In this document: positions 25,500-37,504 of the stretch, piece after piece | How positions within the stretch are numbered: position 1 is the stretch's first letter | Layout: the number at the start of each line of letters is the position of its first letter | NCBI GenBank assembly: GCA_933228895.1 | Contig: OW121853.1 | Coordinates: 8,686,494-8,750,493, forward strand | Source of the DNA: Platycnemis pennipes | Lineage: Eukaryota; Arthropoda; Insecta; Odonata; Platycnemididae | DNA: 64,000 nt | Direction: 5' to 3' | The notes under the pieces: model-generated | What the model was told of the DNA's origin: nothing | Databases searched by the model: none | The model's input: only the letters and a program-made list of their open reading frames with translations | Position numbers and translations under genes: made by a program

Positions 25500-26840
25500 G
25501 AAAGGGATCATCAAGGGCCTTACTATACCAATAACAACCCTATTAGCAGTTCCAGTCAAAAATTTCAAGACACAAAAAAGAGAAAATCTAATTTATAATG
25601 CATTTTTTAACTGAAAATACAGATGCGTCAGAAATGAAAACCGGAGATGCCATTATTTAATAGTGCCATTAAGTTTATTGCCGTTCATTGTGTGCTAAAA
25701 GAATTGACGCTACTATTTCATAGAATATAGTAAAGAAAGTAGGTGGCCGATAATGGGGAATTTGGTACACGGTATTGGGAAAATTGTACTTTTGTACCAT
25801 TGACTTTAAACTAAACCATCGTTATCAATGCACGGAATGAGAGTTTTAGACCTGATCGAAATGTGAATGTATTGGATACTGACGTTACTTGAATGTACTC
25901 ACAAGTCTGACTGTAGCTCAAATATCGTCATATTAACGTTACTCGTACTTTGAATCGGTTATCCACCGTGGTGAGACTGGTTTATTGTAATTAGATACTG
26001 TGGCGCAAAAAAACAGTACGCATTATGATTTAAAAGTTAGGCAAACCTAAGCCTCAAATTAGAACGCTGAATAAAATGCACAGAACGACTCCAGTAACTT
26101 TGGCTAGATTTGAGAATGCGTCTTCAGCTGACAAAAGAGTTCTTCGTCATTCTAACCGTACCGTCGTTGCAACATAGAAAGTATTTGCAAGTCGTCATCG
26201 AGTTTTCACATTGGCAATCATTAAAGATCGACTGCCAAAAATGCCAGGTTTCCTCACGAATGCCACATCAATCTTTTCCCTCTTTTTTTTATCCCCTATG
26301 CAAGGAGCACCTAGCAAGAGTGGAAATGACTTCAAGCTGTTGAGCGATTCCAATGCCACATTGTCAACCTCTTTCCTGCCCGCTTACCTTCCCAATAGGG
26401 TAGTTTCCTTTTATTTTTTTATTGTCTTTGTCGAAAGTTTATTACCTCTGGAGTACGTATTCTAAGCCGTTCGATTTTTAATCGACACTAAGTACTTTTC
26501 CTCATTAATTAAAAAGTGAAAAAAATCAATGGCGCGAAAAAGTGACGGCAAACTATTGCATGCCGGTTAATCCTACGTGTGACGTCAAACTATTTCCTCT
26601 ACCTGCCACCAGGTAGTGCTGCGGACGCTCCCAAATATACGCTGCACTCCGTTAAAGCTTATTAACTAGTATCGGAGGCGTATTTATTCCGTTAATTTAT
26701 TATAATTAACTTTTATTTATTTATTTAATATTACATATGCAGTAGATTAATTTAAAATCAGTTAGAATTCCTTCTACAAGAATACCCCGTAGTTCACCCA
26801 TCGCCGTACGACCTTCACGCCATGCTTCGTCGTAGCAGAT
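25500..26840. other. AT-rich sequence, nothing recognised
   Basis: No gene or mobile-element signature was recognised. Confidence 0.45.
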
Positions 26841-26843
26841 GAC

Positions 26844-27188
26844 TTTAGAGAAATAGAATTTTCGAACTGACAGATTCAAAATGTCCTTTTTTCCTCGTAC
26901 TATTAGGGATATGAATAACGGTTAATATATCCAGTACGAGTGTAGCAATGGATAACATTGGTAGCTGTATGTTGGTATAAGGACTTATAGCTAACCCAAC
27001 TAACGGCAAGTTTTTGCATGTATGTTTTGCTATTTTTATCTTTTTTTAAATAGCGTAGTTTTGAACAGTACCTATAAAAGTACTGATCCTTTTTTTATGC
27101 ATGATATGTAGTGCATGTTTGGTGAGAGTTCACCCCCTGCCACACACCTTTATGGTGGCTTGCAGGGTATTATGCAGATGTAGATGAC
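26844..27188 (+). mobile_element. LINE-B 3' fragment
   Basis: It starts in the EIDCRTDRFKMSFFPRTIRDM coding block (decayed), followed by the stop, the 3' UTR and the stem-loop with the B-type loop (ACCTTTATG). It ends GCAGATGTAGATG. AGATGAC occurs at 26837-26843 and again at 27182-27188, a possible 7-bp target duplication that overlaps the tail. Confidence 0.85.
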
Positions 27189-27189
27189 A

Positions 27190-28490
27190 CAACGAGCAGG
27201 ACGTCCTTGAGCCTATAAAACGACTAATAATACCGTGATTAACTGAGAAGACTTTTCCAACTTTGATAGTTTTCACAGGCTAATACTAATAAATATTCAC
27301 TAGAGCTGAGGGGCCCTGAAATACAATGGGAAGTTCAGGAGACGAATTTTCCTATGCCTCGCAACGTAAACTACCTACCTGTTACGTCAGCAAGAAGGCA
27401 GCGCACCCCGCCATTTCAGAGTTATTTCAAACGATCTTAAAATTAACATTTAATTCTCTTGTAAACTGGGATTTTTGAGTCCAAAATTTTTGCGTAAAAT
27501 GAATACATACATTTATGGCAGGGCACGAATCGCAAGTAATGAAGTCTTGTTTTCTTTGATGAAGGAAACGACCCTATTGTGCGGTGTGCGCCCGATCTTA
27601 CTTTCTCGCTCGCCTCCAACCACCCACGCACGCATTCCCTCCCTCCCCTTCCCACTCTCGCCCCCCCCCCCCCCGGCCCTCACAGACGCTGCAGCTGTTC
27701 CCTCCAGCCGAACCAATCATTTGACCAGATGACCCTCGAAGCCCCCCCCACACCCACCCCCCCCCTCCTCCCCCGCCTCTGCTCCTAACCCTTTTTAACC
27801 TCCGCCTCAACCCAAACTACAAAACAACGCTATCGCTCCCATCCCAACACACACAAACAAAAGGATTAAAAAAAAACACTTCGGTATAGAGCGCACCCAC
27901 CTCTTTCGAGCATCCCAAATTCTTTTTTTTTCAACTCAACCCCTTCAACTCTTTTCTCTTTCCGCACTTTGTTCAGACCGATGTTTGAGTCCATAGTTCT
28001 GACCTTTGCACCGACGCCATTTTCATTCGCTATTTCATGCGCAGTGGTTTTCGCAGGTTTCCATGGTAACCGAGGGCTCTTGGCGTCCTGCACCCTTCAG
28101 GGGTTATATCGTCATGTCGCTCGCTCCCCCTGTCTTCCTTCCTCACGGCGAGCTCCATCATCAATAAATTTTCATTTCATGACTGACGAACGAATTTGAA
28201 AAGCAAAAAAAAAGAAAATAAATCTTCCTCGTCGAATAAATTCATAACGTCTGCCATTCCGGCCGTCAATATATAATATTTAACCTTTCTTTTTGACCCC
28301 CAAACCTCGTCTATTATGAATATCGTTTTGGATGCAGATTATTTGTCGGTTCAGTGATGAGTTACCCAACTTTTTCATAGCCAACAGACTCAAATTTTGC
28401 GCCAAACTCGTAGAGTAAATGTTTTCCGAGACTATTCCGCGGTGCACTGGTATGTCTTAACAAACCGTGTTTGTGCAGTCAGACACATCG
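27190..28490. other. Unique sequence with polypyrimidine tract
   Basis: No gene was recognised. A C-rich tract at about 27590-27790 includes an uninterrupted run of 14 C at 27661-27674. The frames on both strands across it are compositional. Confidence 0.45.
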
Positions 28491-28493
28491 TAG

Positions 28494-28621
28494 GCACTGC
28501 ATTCGGGACACTGCCGTTTGGCTCTAAAGTTCTATTGTCCGCGTTAAATAGAAAATTGCACTGCATTCGGGACACTGCTGTTTGGCTCTAAAGTTCTATT
28601 GTCCGCGTTAAATAGAAAATT
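28494..28621. repeat. 64-bp tandem duplication
   Basis: Two head-to-tail 64-bp units (28494-28557 and 28558-28621) start GCACTGCATTCGGGACACTG and differ at one base (CTGCCG in the first, CTGCTG in the second). The near identity indicates a recent local duplication. The unit has no recognised function. Confidence 0.9.
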
Positions 28622-29560
28622 GAAAACGCTTAGAACCGGTAATCCAGGGACACATGGTAAAGCTTCTTAGTCTGTATGTTTTGAGCCCCAAACAATTCTT
28701 CGTTGAGTAAAATCAAGACTCATACACAAATCATCACGAGTTACTTTTAGAACGTTGCCAGCAACAAGGTACTTTTGACGATTCTTGAGCTATATTGTCC
28801 ATGATTAAGGACAGCTAATTTTAGGTTGAATTCTGACCACTGTTAGTGGTCAGATTTCCTCCCAGGGTCTTGGGTGTGGTAGAGGATAAGAATCAATGGA
28901 GTGCATTTGCGAGGGAATCTTAGCGAAGGTTTCGTACAATTCATTACTCTGTCACATTTCATTAAAATAAGTTCAAAAACATTACCATTTGATCGAAAAG
29001 GAGCAACTAAATAGTCTGAAGTCATAAAAACAAGCCACTCAAAAATTACCGTTAAAATGACCTATCCGCTCCATTGAATATGTTGAACTGAATTGTCAAC
29101 TTATAGGCATTAATATTTCTTTCATGTAAGGAAGATTGTAATTTAAGAATGTTAGACGCATGAGAACAATAAAATGCATATTTATTTGGTTACAGATATT
29201 AAAACTTTATAATATCCAACAATCCAAAATCTAGAATGCACAATTTTGTAACGTTGTTACTAACGTAACGATTCAATAACACTATGTCGGAGTACGTTAT
29301 TTATACATGTTTTACCTACCTGATCAAGCACCAAGTTAATATATATTTTATGACAGTGTTTTTGACGCCAAAGAATAAAAATTTGGTTAGATAATGCGTA
29401 GTCATTTAAGTAAGTGTGTTACCTTGTTCTATTCCCCAGGGGTTTACCTTCATGCCAATTTCAACAATGCCTCGACTCAATCAAGTTTCAACTCCTGTAT
29501 CCCCTCCTAAGTGTTTCCAACATTTTTCCCTCGCAAGACTCTTGTTTCGCTGTATCGCTT
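28622..29560. other. AT-rich sequence, nothing recognised
   Basis: No gene or repeat was recognised. Confidence 0.4.
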
Positions 29561-29564
29561 TCAT

Positions 29565-30135
29565 TTCTTTCTCCGAGGAGCGCCCTCTTCTTTGCGAACC
29601 GCCCTTCCGACCACCCCCAACCCTGCCGAGGGCAACTTATCATCGCCCACACGGGCGCACACAAACCAACCACCCCGCGATGGGGGAGCCGCGGAGAAAG
29701 GAAGTGTTGGAGAGGGATGAAGAATGCAGCTCGCCCGCCGTTTTCTCCCTCTCCTATAAGGCTATCTCTCATGCGTTCACCTGCATCTACCCCTCCGTCG
29801 TCCTAAGGGACGTTTCCCTTTTCCCTCAGCCGAGAGTGCTCTCTCTCTCTCTCCCCCTGCATGTATGTACATACGCTGCCTCCACCGTCATCGTCGTGCT
29901 TTTCTGCCTTCCACCACCCCCTCCCCCCACACCACTCCCTCCTCCCCCCGAGAGTCAGGCCCGTTGCGTACGGGGACTCCCTCGATCTCTCACACGGCCA
30001 ACACGTCCCTCCGCAGAAATGAATGCACGCACAGCGAGGATCTCTTTCCTGCGGAGGACGAGGATTACCATTTCCCTCTCCGTCTCGCTTTGATATCCCG
30101 GCGGGAGAGAGCATTGGCGCGGGCCAAGGTTGCCT
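29565..30135. other. GC-rich polypyrimidine island with long open frame
   Basis: A plus-strand frame of 225 codons (29416-30093) spans this C-rich, CpG-containing island, together with 130- and 127-codon frames in other plus-strand phases and a 103-codon minus frame (29803-30114). A short CT microsatellite lies at about 29839-29854. The product would be Pro, Ser and Arg rich with no domain recognised. Multiple open phases argue for composition over coding. Confidence 0.35.
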
Positions 30136-30660
30136 GTTACTTCACTTCTTTATTGCTCAGAGAGGAGACTCATGCCGGAGTACAGACTCCGACGGGCATC
30201 GTAAACGTGCCTATGGCACTATGCCACACGAGGAGACTTTTAATCTGAGCACCGATCATTATGCCCAATCGTGGCACCGAAATGGGCAGGTGTGATTTAT
30301 TGGGGCGAGATGCTAATGAAATGTACGAGGGTTAACGTCTTTTCCCTATGAAACAGCGTGTGTGCATATTCAATAAACAAAAAATTCAACATTTGTATCA
30401 TTGAGAAGAGATAATGGATACACATTTGGAAAACTTATTGGAAGTGTGAAATATTTTTGATTGAAAATGAGGCACCGAAAAACTAATTGTTTTTCTTATG
30501 AGGTGAACTTCAAAGTGAGCATTTGCTCTGGTTAACTTATAATTGCGGTACTGAGGATGAATCTGTGACGAATTTACAAAGAAGCGCACCCAGAAAGTGA
30601 TACTGCTCTGGCTAGGAATATTGGATGGCGATGTTTACTGACACAGCTTATTGTAACTAA
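30136..30660. other. AT-rich sequence, nothing recognised
   Basis: No gene or repeat was recognised. Confidence 0.4.
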
Positions 30661-30857
30661 GGTGTCGTGGTTGCCTAGTGAGTAGAGTTGGGCTAATGGC
30701 CAGTTTTAAGGTCTCGATTTCAAATCCCGGGTAGAAACCTTTCTGGACACCCCACCTAAAATCCTCGCTATTCGATTTTCTGTGTGTAAGTAGGTGAATG
30801 AAATGAAAAATATCCTATCCTCCCTGAGTGTGTGAATTTCACGCGCCAGTGGCCAAG
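30661..30857 (+). mobile_element. tRNA-derived SINE (second copy)
   Basis: The tRNA-like head has TTGCCTAGTGAGTAGAGTTG (A-box side) and a B-box relic TTTCAAATCCCGGG. The body shares the TGTGTGAATTTCACGCGCC block with the SINE at 14404-14623. It runs directly into an RTE-like LINE fragment at 30858, so the SINE 3' end may be cut by that insertion, or the two may have been joined. Confidence 0.55.
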
Positions 30858-31387
30858 CAAGAAAGAAATAGCTCAGGCTAAAAGGGCATTCTACCAAAAA
30901 AGAACCTACTTACAGCTGGAAATACTAGTGTGGAAGTAAGGAAGCAATTCATCAGGGCGTACATCTGGAGCATGTTTCTTTACTGCAGTGAGGCATGGAG
31001 GATGATAGAAGCGGAAAAGAAAAAGGGTGGAAGCATTCGAAAAGTGGTGCTACAGAAGAATGATGAAGATAAAATGGATCGACCGAGTGGCAAACGAAGA
31101 AGTTTTAAGAAGAGTGGGAGAAAAGAGAAGTCTACTGGATATTCTAAGAAGAAGACTGGACAACTTAATCGGTCACGTCTTAGGACACGATGGTCTGATG
31201 AAGGCAATCGCCGAGGGACAAGTGTTCGGGAAGATTGGAAAAGGAAAGCCTCGTGTGAGATATATGGAACAAGTGATAAAGGACATGAAAGAGTGGAAAT
31301 ACGTAAATATGAAGAGATTAACCGATATAAGAACTCGGTGGAGAGATGCGTCAACCCAATCTGAGGATTGATGACTAATGCTGATGA
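30858..31387 (+). mobile_element. RTE-like LINE, 5'-truncated
   Basis: The translation contains EIAQAKRAFYQK, VRKQFIRAYIWSMFLYCSEA, FEKWCYRRMMKIKWIDRVAN and the C-terminal block ending RTRWRDASTQSED. The first part (frame of 30930) and the second part (frame of 31027-31371, 114 codons) are in different phases, so there is a frameshift at about 31025, in an AGAAAAAGGGT slip. The copy ends GATTGATGACTAATGCTGATG, a degenerate GAT tail. Confidence 0.85.
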
Positions 31388-32150
31388 ATGGCTTAGTACG
31401 GGGTGAGCTCTATCATCACCTAACAAAAACTAACCTTCACATTGAACGCTAATAATAATTATTATTAAGACTTTGAAATGTATATTTTCAAAAATTTTAG
31501 AAGTAAATGGCCAAGAAAGCTGCTATGGCTCCGGTGCTTATAGCAATAAGTAGCCGATTGGATTTTTGTTGTCATTTTCAGCACGTCTCTTTTCAAGACA
31601 TTTTAAAGATCGACATTCAATGAAAAATATGGATGAATAACAGGTATTAAACAGAAAACTTCTCTGAGTTAATGAACCGGGTATTGGCACGGAGGGCTTA
31701 ATCTTGATACACTTAAATGAAATATTAAAAAAATCGAATCATGAGAATTAATAAATATGTAAGGCTCAAAAAAGTACTCCATTGACTGCTAGCGTCGTTC
31801 AGCTGTTTGTTTATCTTAAACGGGTACTGTTAATTACTGTTCGCAAAAGTATCATAAACGGATTTGAAAGGAGAATTGGATTTTTATTGGCTTTTCTGAG
31901 TCGTAATTAGTCTACTCCTGAGATTTTAAGGAGTTTGATCATCCACGGTAGCACAGAATTTGGTATCATACTGAAAAACGATCTCTTTTCTCCGTGAGCG
32001 AGATAAAAGGCCACAAACCGCTCGACGCTTGTCAGATGGATAACCTCTCCCGTTCTTCCGTCAGCACGAGGGCACATTTAACACACAGCTCAAGAACAGA
32101 AAAAAAAGCCGATCGGGTCAATGACTTCATTAATCCGGTCTCCCCACGGG
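31388..32150. other. AT-rich sequence, nothing recognised
   Basis: No gene or repeat was recognised. Confidence 0.4.
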
Positions 32151-32575
32151 CAGATGAGGAGGCTGAATGAAAGAGGTCAATCACTCCTGAACGAGGCGCG
32201 CGCTCCCTCTGGAGGCCAACCCCCTCGAGGGTATTAGAAAATCGAGCTAGAGCAAATAGAGGGGGAGGCTGTCCGGGGAAAAAAATCCCAGGTAAACTTC
32301 CTCCCCTGGTCGAGCACGCAAGAAAAATATCAGGGTGTGTTGGGCGCCGAGAGAGAGAGAGATATGAGAATGAGGGAGGCGGGAATGGTGGTGCATTGGT
32401 GGCGTGGGGGCACCAGACGCACTCTTCTTCCGGGACCAGCGCTTTCTCCGAGAGTGGACCAAGCGACGGGGGATGCCGGCTGCATCCCTTAGTCGACCCC
32501 GAAGGCCCACCTACACCGGGCCCTGGACGTTGGCCCGTCTCCCTTGACCAGCTGGAGGGAGGTGCCGGGAAGGAG
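32151..32575. other. GC-rich island, left of a TIR element
   Basis: CpG-rich DNA with a GA microsatellite (about 32350-32365). It stops at the TTAA boundary of the element at 32576. GC-rich DNA resumes at 33528, so the island may have been split by the insertion. No protein was recognised. Confidence 0.4.
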
Positions 32576-33527
32576 TTAAAAGTGGCTCCACCGAATTATG
32601 AAGAAGATGCCATTTTTGTTAAAATCTCAGGACACATCATCTTTGGACCCTTCTATCGATTGGCAATAAAATAATTTGGCTTTGCCATAATAATTTTGAA
32701 GAAAAAAGACGTTTAAAATCAGATATTTTATACGTGGCCACACGGCAGAGCATGGCTCTTGCAGTAAAATTTGCAGAATGATAAAGAGAAATGTCGTTTT
32801 GAAGAGAAACTAATATAAGATGCGCAATTTTAAGTAAAGTTTAGCATCGTAAAAAAGTGCTGGCCTTACCACACTTGTTTAATTGATATTAATAACAGTT
32901 TGCTAAAAAAAAGCAGAAAAGCCCTATTTACATGAAAGTGGCGCTACGGTATGTTGTTATCATTGGCAACGGTACTTCTGACGGGACGTGCTTACAAGCT
33001 TATTTACCGACTTAATTTAGGAATAGAACTTACCAAGGTCCTTCTTATATTTTTATGTAGTTTAAATATTCCATTGGTTATTGATATGGTGTAATTAATA
33101 CCAATGCTTCCAAACGGTAGCAGCGTCATTGTTGCCAAACAATTTTCAAAAACACAAATATTAATAAAATTCAAAACAAAGAGTTGTATTTGCAAGAGAA
33201 TAGTTTAAAACTGAGTAAGAAATTATTTGACCTATTTTAGAATACGTATTAGCGGGATTGAGAATGTACTCTCACTTAGTAAATTAAACGTGGCAACAAC
33301 ACTTCAGTCATGTTTCGAAGTCATAATGAGTTAAAAGAGCTTTTAAAAATTTGAATGCAACTACAACGCACTATGTAGTAGCATACTCATACGCTTATTG
33401 TGCATGCGTTATCACCCTATAGATCATTTTACGTATAGGTGTTTTTCTGGGTCGGTATTTATTCATTAAATAACATAGCTCTTTCACGGGATTTTTGAAT
33501 CGCGGAGTCACGTTGGAACCTCCTTAA
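32576..33527 (+). mobile_element. TTAA-bounded TIR element, longer copy
   Basis: The element runs from TTAA (32576-32579) to TTAA (33524-33527). The left end contains GGCTCCACCGAATTATGAAG. The right end, read on the minus strand, contains GGAGGTTCCAACGTGACTCC, giving an imperfect inverted terminal motif around GGCTCCACCG. A second inverted copy lies at 43906-44339 and shares both ends and the right-hand 370 bp, but lacks about 525 bp of the interior. No transposase was recognised, so both look non-autonomous. Superfamily is unassigned. TTAA target sites would fit piggyBac, but the terminal bases are not typical of it. Confidence 0.7.
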
Positions 33528-33940
33528 GGGGTAAACGCAAGCACAAACTCGTACGCGCGACGCAGTTGAGGGCGGTGCGGTTACGAGCGCTCGGTCTGGG
33601 GTGTGCGAGGCCTAGCGGGGGAGGGTCCGAGAGGGGCATTGTGGGTGGGAGGGAGGTCAGTGGCGGGTGGAAGAGAGAGAGAGACAAGGGCAGGTGCGAC
33701 TCAGCTGTGAGAGATCCCATCGTGGACTCCTCGTCTGGGCGGCGGGGGTGGCTTCGGAGATAGAGCTTGGCGCATCTTTCACCTTTATTAGGATAGCGCC
33801 TGCATTTAAGCGGACGACGGGTGGAAAAATGTTTCCCACGGACGAAGGCACGATCTGTCTTGGGGTGGGAGGAAGGGAGGGAAGGGTGGACGTGGGGTTA
33901 TTGGCTAGTCGGCGCACTCTGCGGGAATTCTAGCCTCATT
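33528..33940. other. GC-rich island, right of a TIR element
   Basis: G-rich, CpG-containing DNA with a GAGA run near 33672-33685. Frames are open on both strands. See the island at 32151, of which this may be the other half. Confidence 0.4.
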
Positions 33941-35278
33941 GAGACTTTCAACCGCGACTGTTTCTTATGGCACAAAACAACTTTTGCCGTTCGTTTCAGC
34001 ACTCATGTAACGCCCTGGGCAGTTGATTTCCCAGTGTAGTGTCGATCGAGACGCACGAGGGTCCCCGTTGAAACAAGAATCACCTGGAACAAGCACGTCA
34101 ATCGGTGTGTCAGTCCCTTCGAGATGGCGGTTTATGCTTGGATCGAATGTCCTAGTCCATGGGTTGACCCCGGCGGAAAACTCCTTTCCTTCCTCTTTAA
34201 AGAATAGCAAAAATCTGCCTTTGACATACATCTCAACAGCCAGGCTTAACCAGCAGGGCTCACAAAATCAGAAATGTCATGCAGAGAAAAATGCTCACTT
34301 TTATAAGTTCATAGTATTGGATTGAGCTATTTGAAATAAGAAATACATTGCCGTATTCAATTAAAGTACCTCATTGCTGTCGAGAGTAGAGCTCGATGCT
34401 GGTTCTCCTTAGGAGATGAATGCTAATTTTCAACATCTCAATATTGATCAATACCTGTTTTCGATATTTTGCTTACTTGTCACTAAGGATTCCGATTAGT
34501 TCGGCAAAGCAGATGGCCCCTTATTTAGCAAGCGTTCTACGAGCCAACCAAAACGTAAGGCTTGTAATTATGGAAAATTATTAATTTAAGTGTCGGCATG
34601 TGACAAAACTATCAAGATACATACAACCTCACCGTTCCAAATATTAACAAACACCGTAAAGAAAAACTTGCAAAACCCCGTTAGATAGGCGTCAACGTGG
34701 CTACAAAGAATTGATCTTCAAAAAGAACATAGGGATATGTAAGTTTTGTTTAATTAGATCGGTAAATACATTTCTATGAACTTTTAAATATCGTCTAAAT
34801 GGTGATTTGCATTTGGGAAAAATTCTTGTCGGTGGTGTTTTAATAATAATAGCTATTGATTTTCATGCATTCTCTCAGGATCGTAACGTTTAAGCAGCTA
34901 AAAATCATTCCGATTTATCACCTCAACTTGGCGAAACACAATAATATACGTGAATTACTTTTTGAATAAGTAGATGATCGTGTATATATTTTTGATGTGA
35001 GCACGTGATCACTGACTTCAGATGGCTAAAACTTTGCAACGGACCTTAGAACAATTATTCTTACATAAAGAATCATAAAAGGCATGGAGTTTGAAACATC
35101 CATATGATTATGAGAAATTTACTATTGATAAGATTATCCGTATTTCGAAGAGGTCTTCAGATATTGCTGATGAAAAGCTGAACCAAATTAACTTGGGATA
35201 ATCTTCTTAGGAGGAGGGGTAAGTAAAGTAATCATTTTCACTAAGTGACTGCTTAATTTCAATAGAACATTATACTTC
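33941..35278. other. AT-rich sequence, nothing recognised
   Basis: No gene or repeat was recognised. Confidence 0.4.
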
Positions 35279-35351
35279 CTCTGCCACACACCCTCGCGGT
35301 GGCTTGCATAAATGAGTCCATCTACATCGTGTAGTGTAGATGTACTCATTT
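35279..35351 (+). mobile_element. LINE-A 3' scrap with a templated inversion
   Basis: About 30 bp of the LINE-A 3' stem-loop (CTGCCACACACCCTCGCGGT) is followed by a 42-bp hairpin (35310-35351). AAATGAGT and CATCTACA on one side pair with TGTAGATG and ACTCATTT on the other. The hairpin includes the LINE tail in both orientations, as expected from fold-back synthesis during insertion or repair. Confidence 0.7.
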
Positions 35352-36740
35352 ACTATTTTGCGGGTCAATATATACCAATTTAGTACTTAATAGCTGGTAG
35401 GTCACTGCCATGCCGAAAAACTGGTATTACCATGATATCTTCCAAAATGCTACTCCATAACAACAAATTGAGCCTAGAGCTTTCAAGAGAAAGAGAGATT
35501 TCGGTAAATATTCTCATTTGTGCTCACTGAATATGGATTTCTTGAAAATGTTAATCACGTGGATTTTATTTAGCTGTCGGAACCGCTTATGATTCAATTG
35601 CATATCGTTTTTGGAGCCTGAATTTTGTGCTACCTTGCACTTTTATTTTCGCAATTGACTCTTCTCTGATAGACATTCCATCATTAGAGTGGTGCAATGT
35701 CGAGTGAGTAGCCCTAGCAAAGAGAGAAAATAAAGTTTTGCGCTCACGATTCGTGACTGTGTAACATACTCGACGCAAGAGAAAAAAACCGTTGGAAAGC
35801 CAACCACTGATGTCCAAGCAAAAATTACGAGATGTCTTGGTAAGGGAACCTCTGTGCCCATGCGCTCAAAAACTGGTCGCCCGGATCAACTCTACACCTG
35901 GAACTCGGCGGCCCGGGTTCGTAACCTACTCCGGTTCTTAAAAGTCTGTATCCCCATTCCTTCTTTCATTGCGCAAGGATCAGGTCGCAATAGGGCTTGT
36001 ATCGAATTTCGTTTGCTTGGTGGCTGGAAGGAATTTTTGCCCTGCCACAAGAATTTATAGAGCATGTTAGCAAAAATCCTAAATACCTCTCGGGAGTAGC
36101 TTTCATCTTTCTGCCGGCTTGGAATTGTGGGAGAGCACAGAACGATGGGATGTGTACAGCAGCGCTTAGAATACACTCCTTTAAGCAGTAAAGGATAGCG
36201 TTATCCTTGGGCCTCATTATTTCCATGAAATGCTTTTATTCATATCGTGAAAATTGAAAAAGAAAATGGCTAATAGCACCATTCTGTGAGTTTATTTTTT
36301 GTTTCTCATCACTATCATTCTTTATCTCTAAACATGGGTTTATGCAAACAAACAAGTGATAAAATTGGAAAGTGTTATTGCAGGTCTAGTTGCATACTAA
36401 GATTTCGTCGTATAATCATGAGACAAGGACCCGGTTGAATGGAGTTGATTCTTTTTCACACTATTAGCGCTATAAAATTCCTTATACATTATTTTGCATA
36501 TTGATAAAATTAAATTAAAGCAATTGGCTCAAGTGAAATTCTCAATAATCTCATCTCCAGTTTTATCACGATGCTGAAATACATCAAGATTCAAGAGCAA
36601 TTACGTCCATTGAGAAACTACGCGACCAGTGCGAGGAATATTCACGAAAGTGTGTCCATCACTTTAACTTCATGTGTGGCATGTAATTTGTTGCAAAAGA
36701 TCACGAGCATTAGTGAATGCCTAAATTATTTCATCTATAG
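35352..36740. other. AT-rich sequence, nothing recognised
   Basis: No gene or repeat was recognised, apart from GGCGGCCCGGGTTCGTAACC near 35909, which looks like an isolated pol III B box. Confidence 0.4.
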
Positions 36741-36742
36741 TC

Positions 36743-36950
36743 AGGAGCGAAAGAAAAAGACTGGCAAATTTCCACAAGAATAAGGTTTTTTACTTGACCG
36801 GTTTCGGCGTACAACACCATCATCACGTACACCGGTGTTGTGCACCATAATCAGGTACACTGGTGTTGCACACTGGTGTTGTACACCGAAACCGGTCGAG
36901 TAAAAAACCCTATTATTTTGGAAAATTGCCAGTCTTTTTCTTTCGTTATG
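36743..36950. mobile_element. Foldback element with hammerhead-like core
   Basis: The two arms (about 36743-36818 and 36865-36950) are inverted copies, sharing CGAAAGAAAAAGACTGGCAA at the outside and TTTTTTACTTGACCGGTTTC on the inside. The centre carries repeated GGTGTTG units. On the minus strand 36796-36826 reads GTGATGA, then a GGUGU-UGU-ACGCC stem, then GAAA, then CCGGTC. This matches the layout of a hammerhead ribozyme with a minimal stem III, but with G instead of C at the first core base. The foldback is directly visible; its relation to Penelope-like or retrozyme elements is inferred. Confidence 0.7.
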
Positions 36951-37504
36951 ATATTCCACCAAATCAAGCCTGAAACAACTACCTCTATTGTCAGGTGATA
37001 TTGATTTGTCAAACAGGTGCAATAATCAACCAATTATTTTTTGTGAAACTCATTAGAATCGTATTATAATTGGATTAGAATTCTTCTTGGCCAAATAATA
37101 ATAATGAGACTACTTGTAAGTGTGTGAATTCGACTGATTCTTCGACTACTCAGTCGTTCCCATAAAGGAAACAATAAGTGAATTGGCCATGGTGATCCGA
37201 GGATTCCATCAGAAGAAATAACTTTGACTACTTAGAAGTACAAATTTGTAAGTAAGAGAATATTATTAAATGATATACACCTGATGCAAACTTCTGAGTG
37301 GCACTATGGCGTGAAAAATATCAGCTGACTGATTGTGAAGACTGCGTTTGACACATGTCATTAGAGAATAGGGGATTCGTGTGCCAAATGTGAACTTTGG
37401 AAAAAAGCATTATTGTATAAAGGAGGGAAAGCAACTTCACGAAAACTCGGAAAATATGACAGAATAACCTTATTGATTACCTACATTTTCAGAGAAGATG
37501 ATGT
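36951..37504. other. AT-rich sequence, nothing recognised
   Basis: No gene or repeat was recognised. Confidence 0.4.

Noticed and set aside
29416..30093. 225-codon plus-strand open frame
   Set aside because: It lies in C-rich DNA where several phases on both strands are open. The translation is low complexity with no domain, and there is no sign of intron-exon structure.
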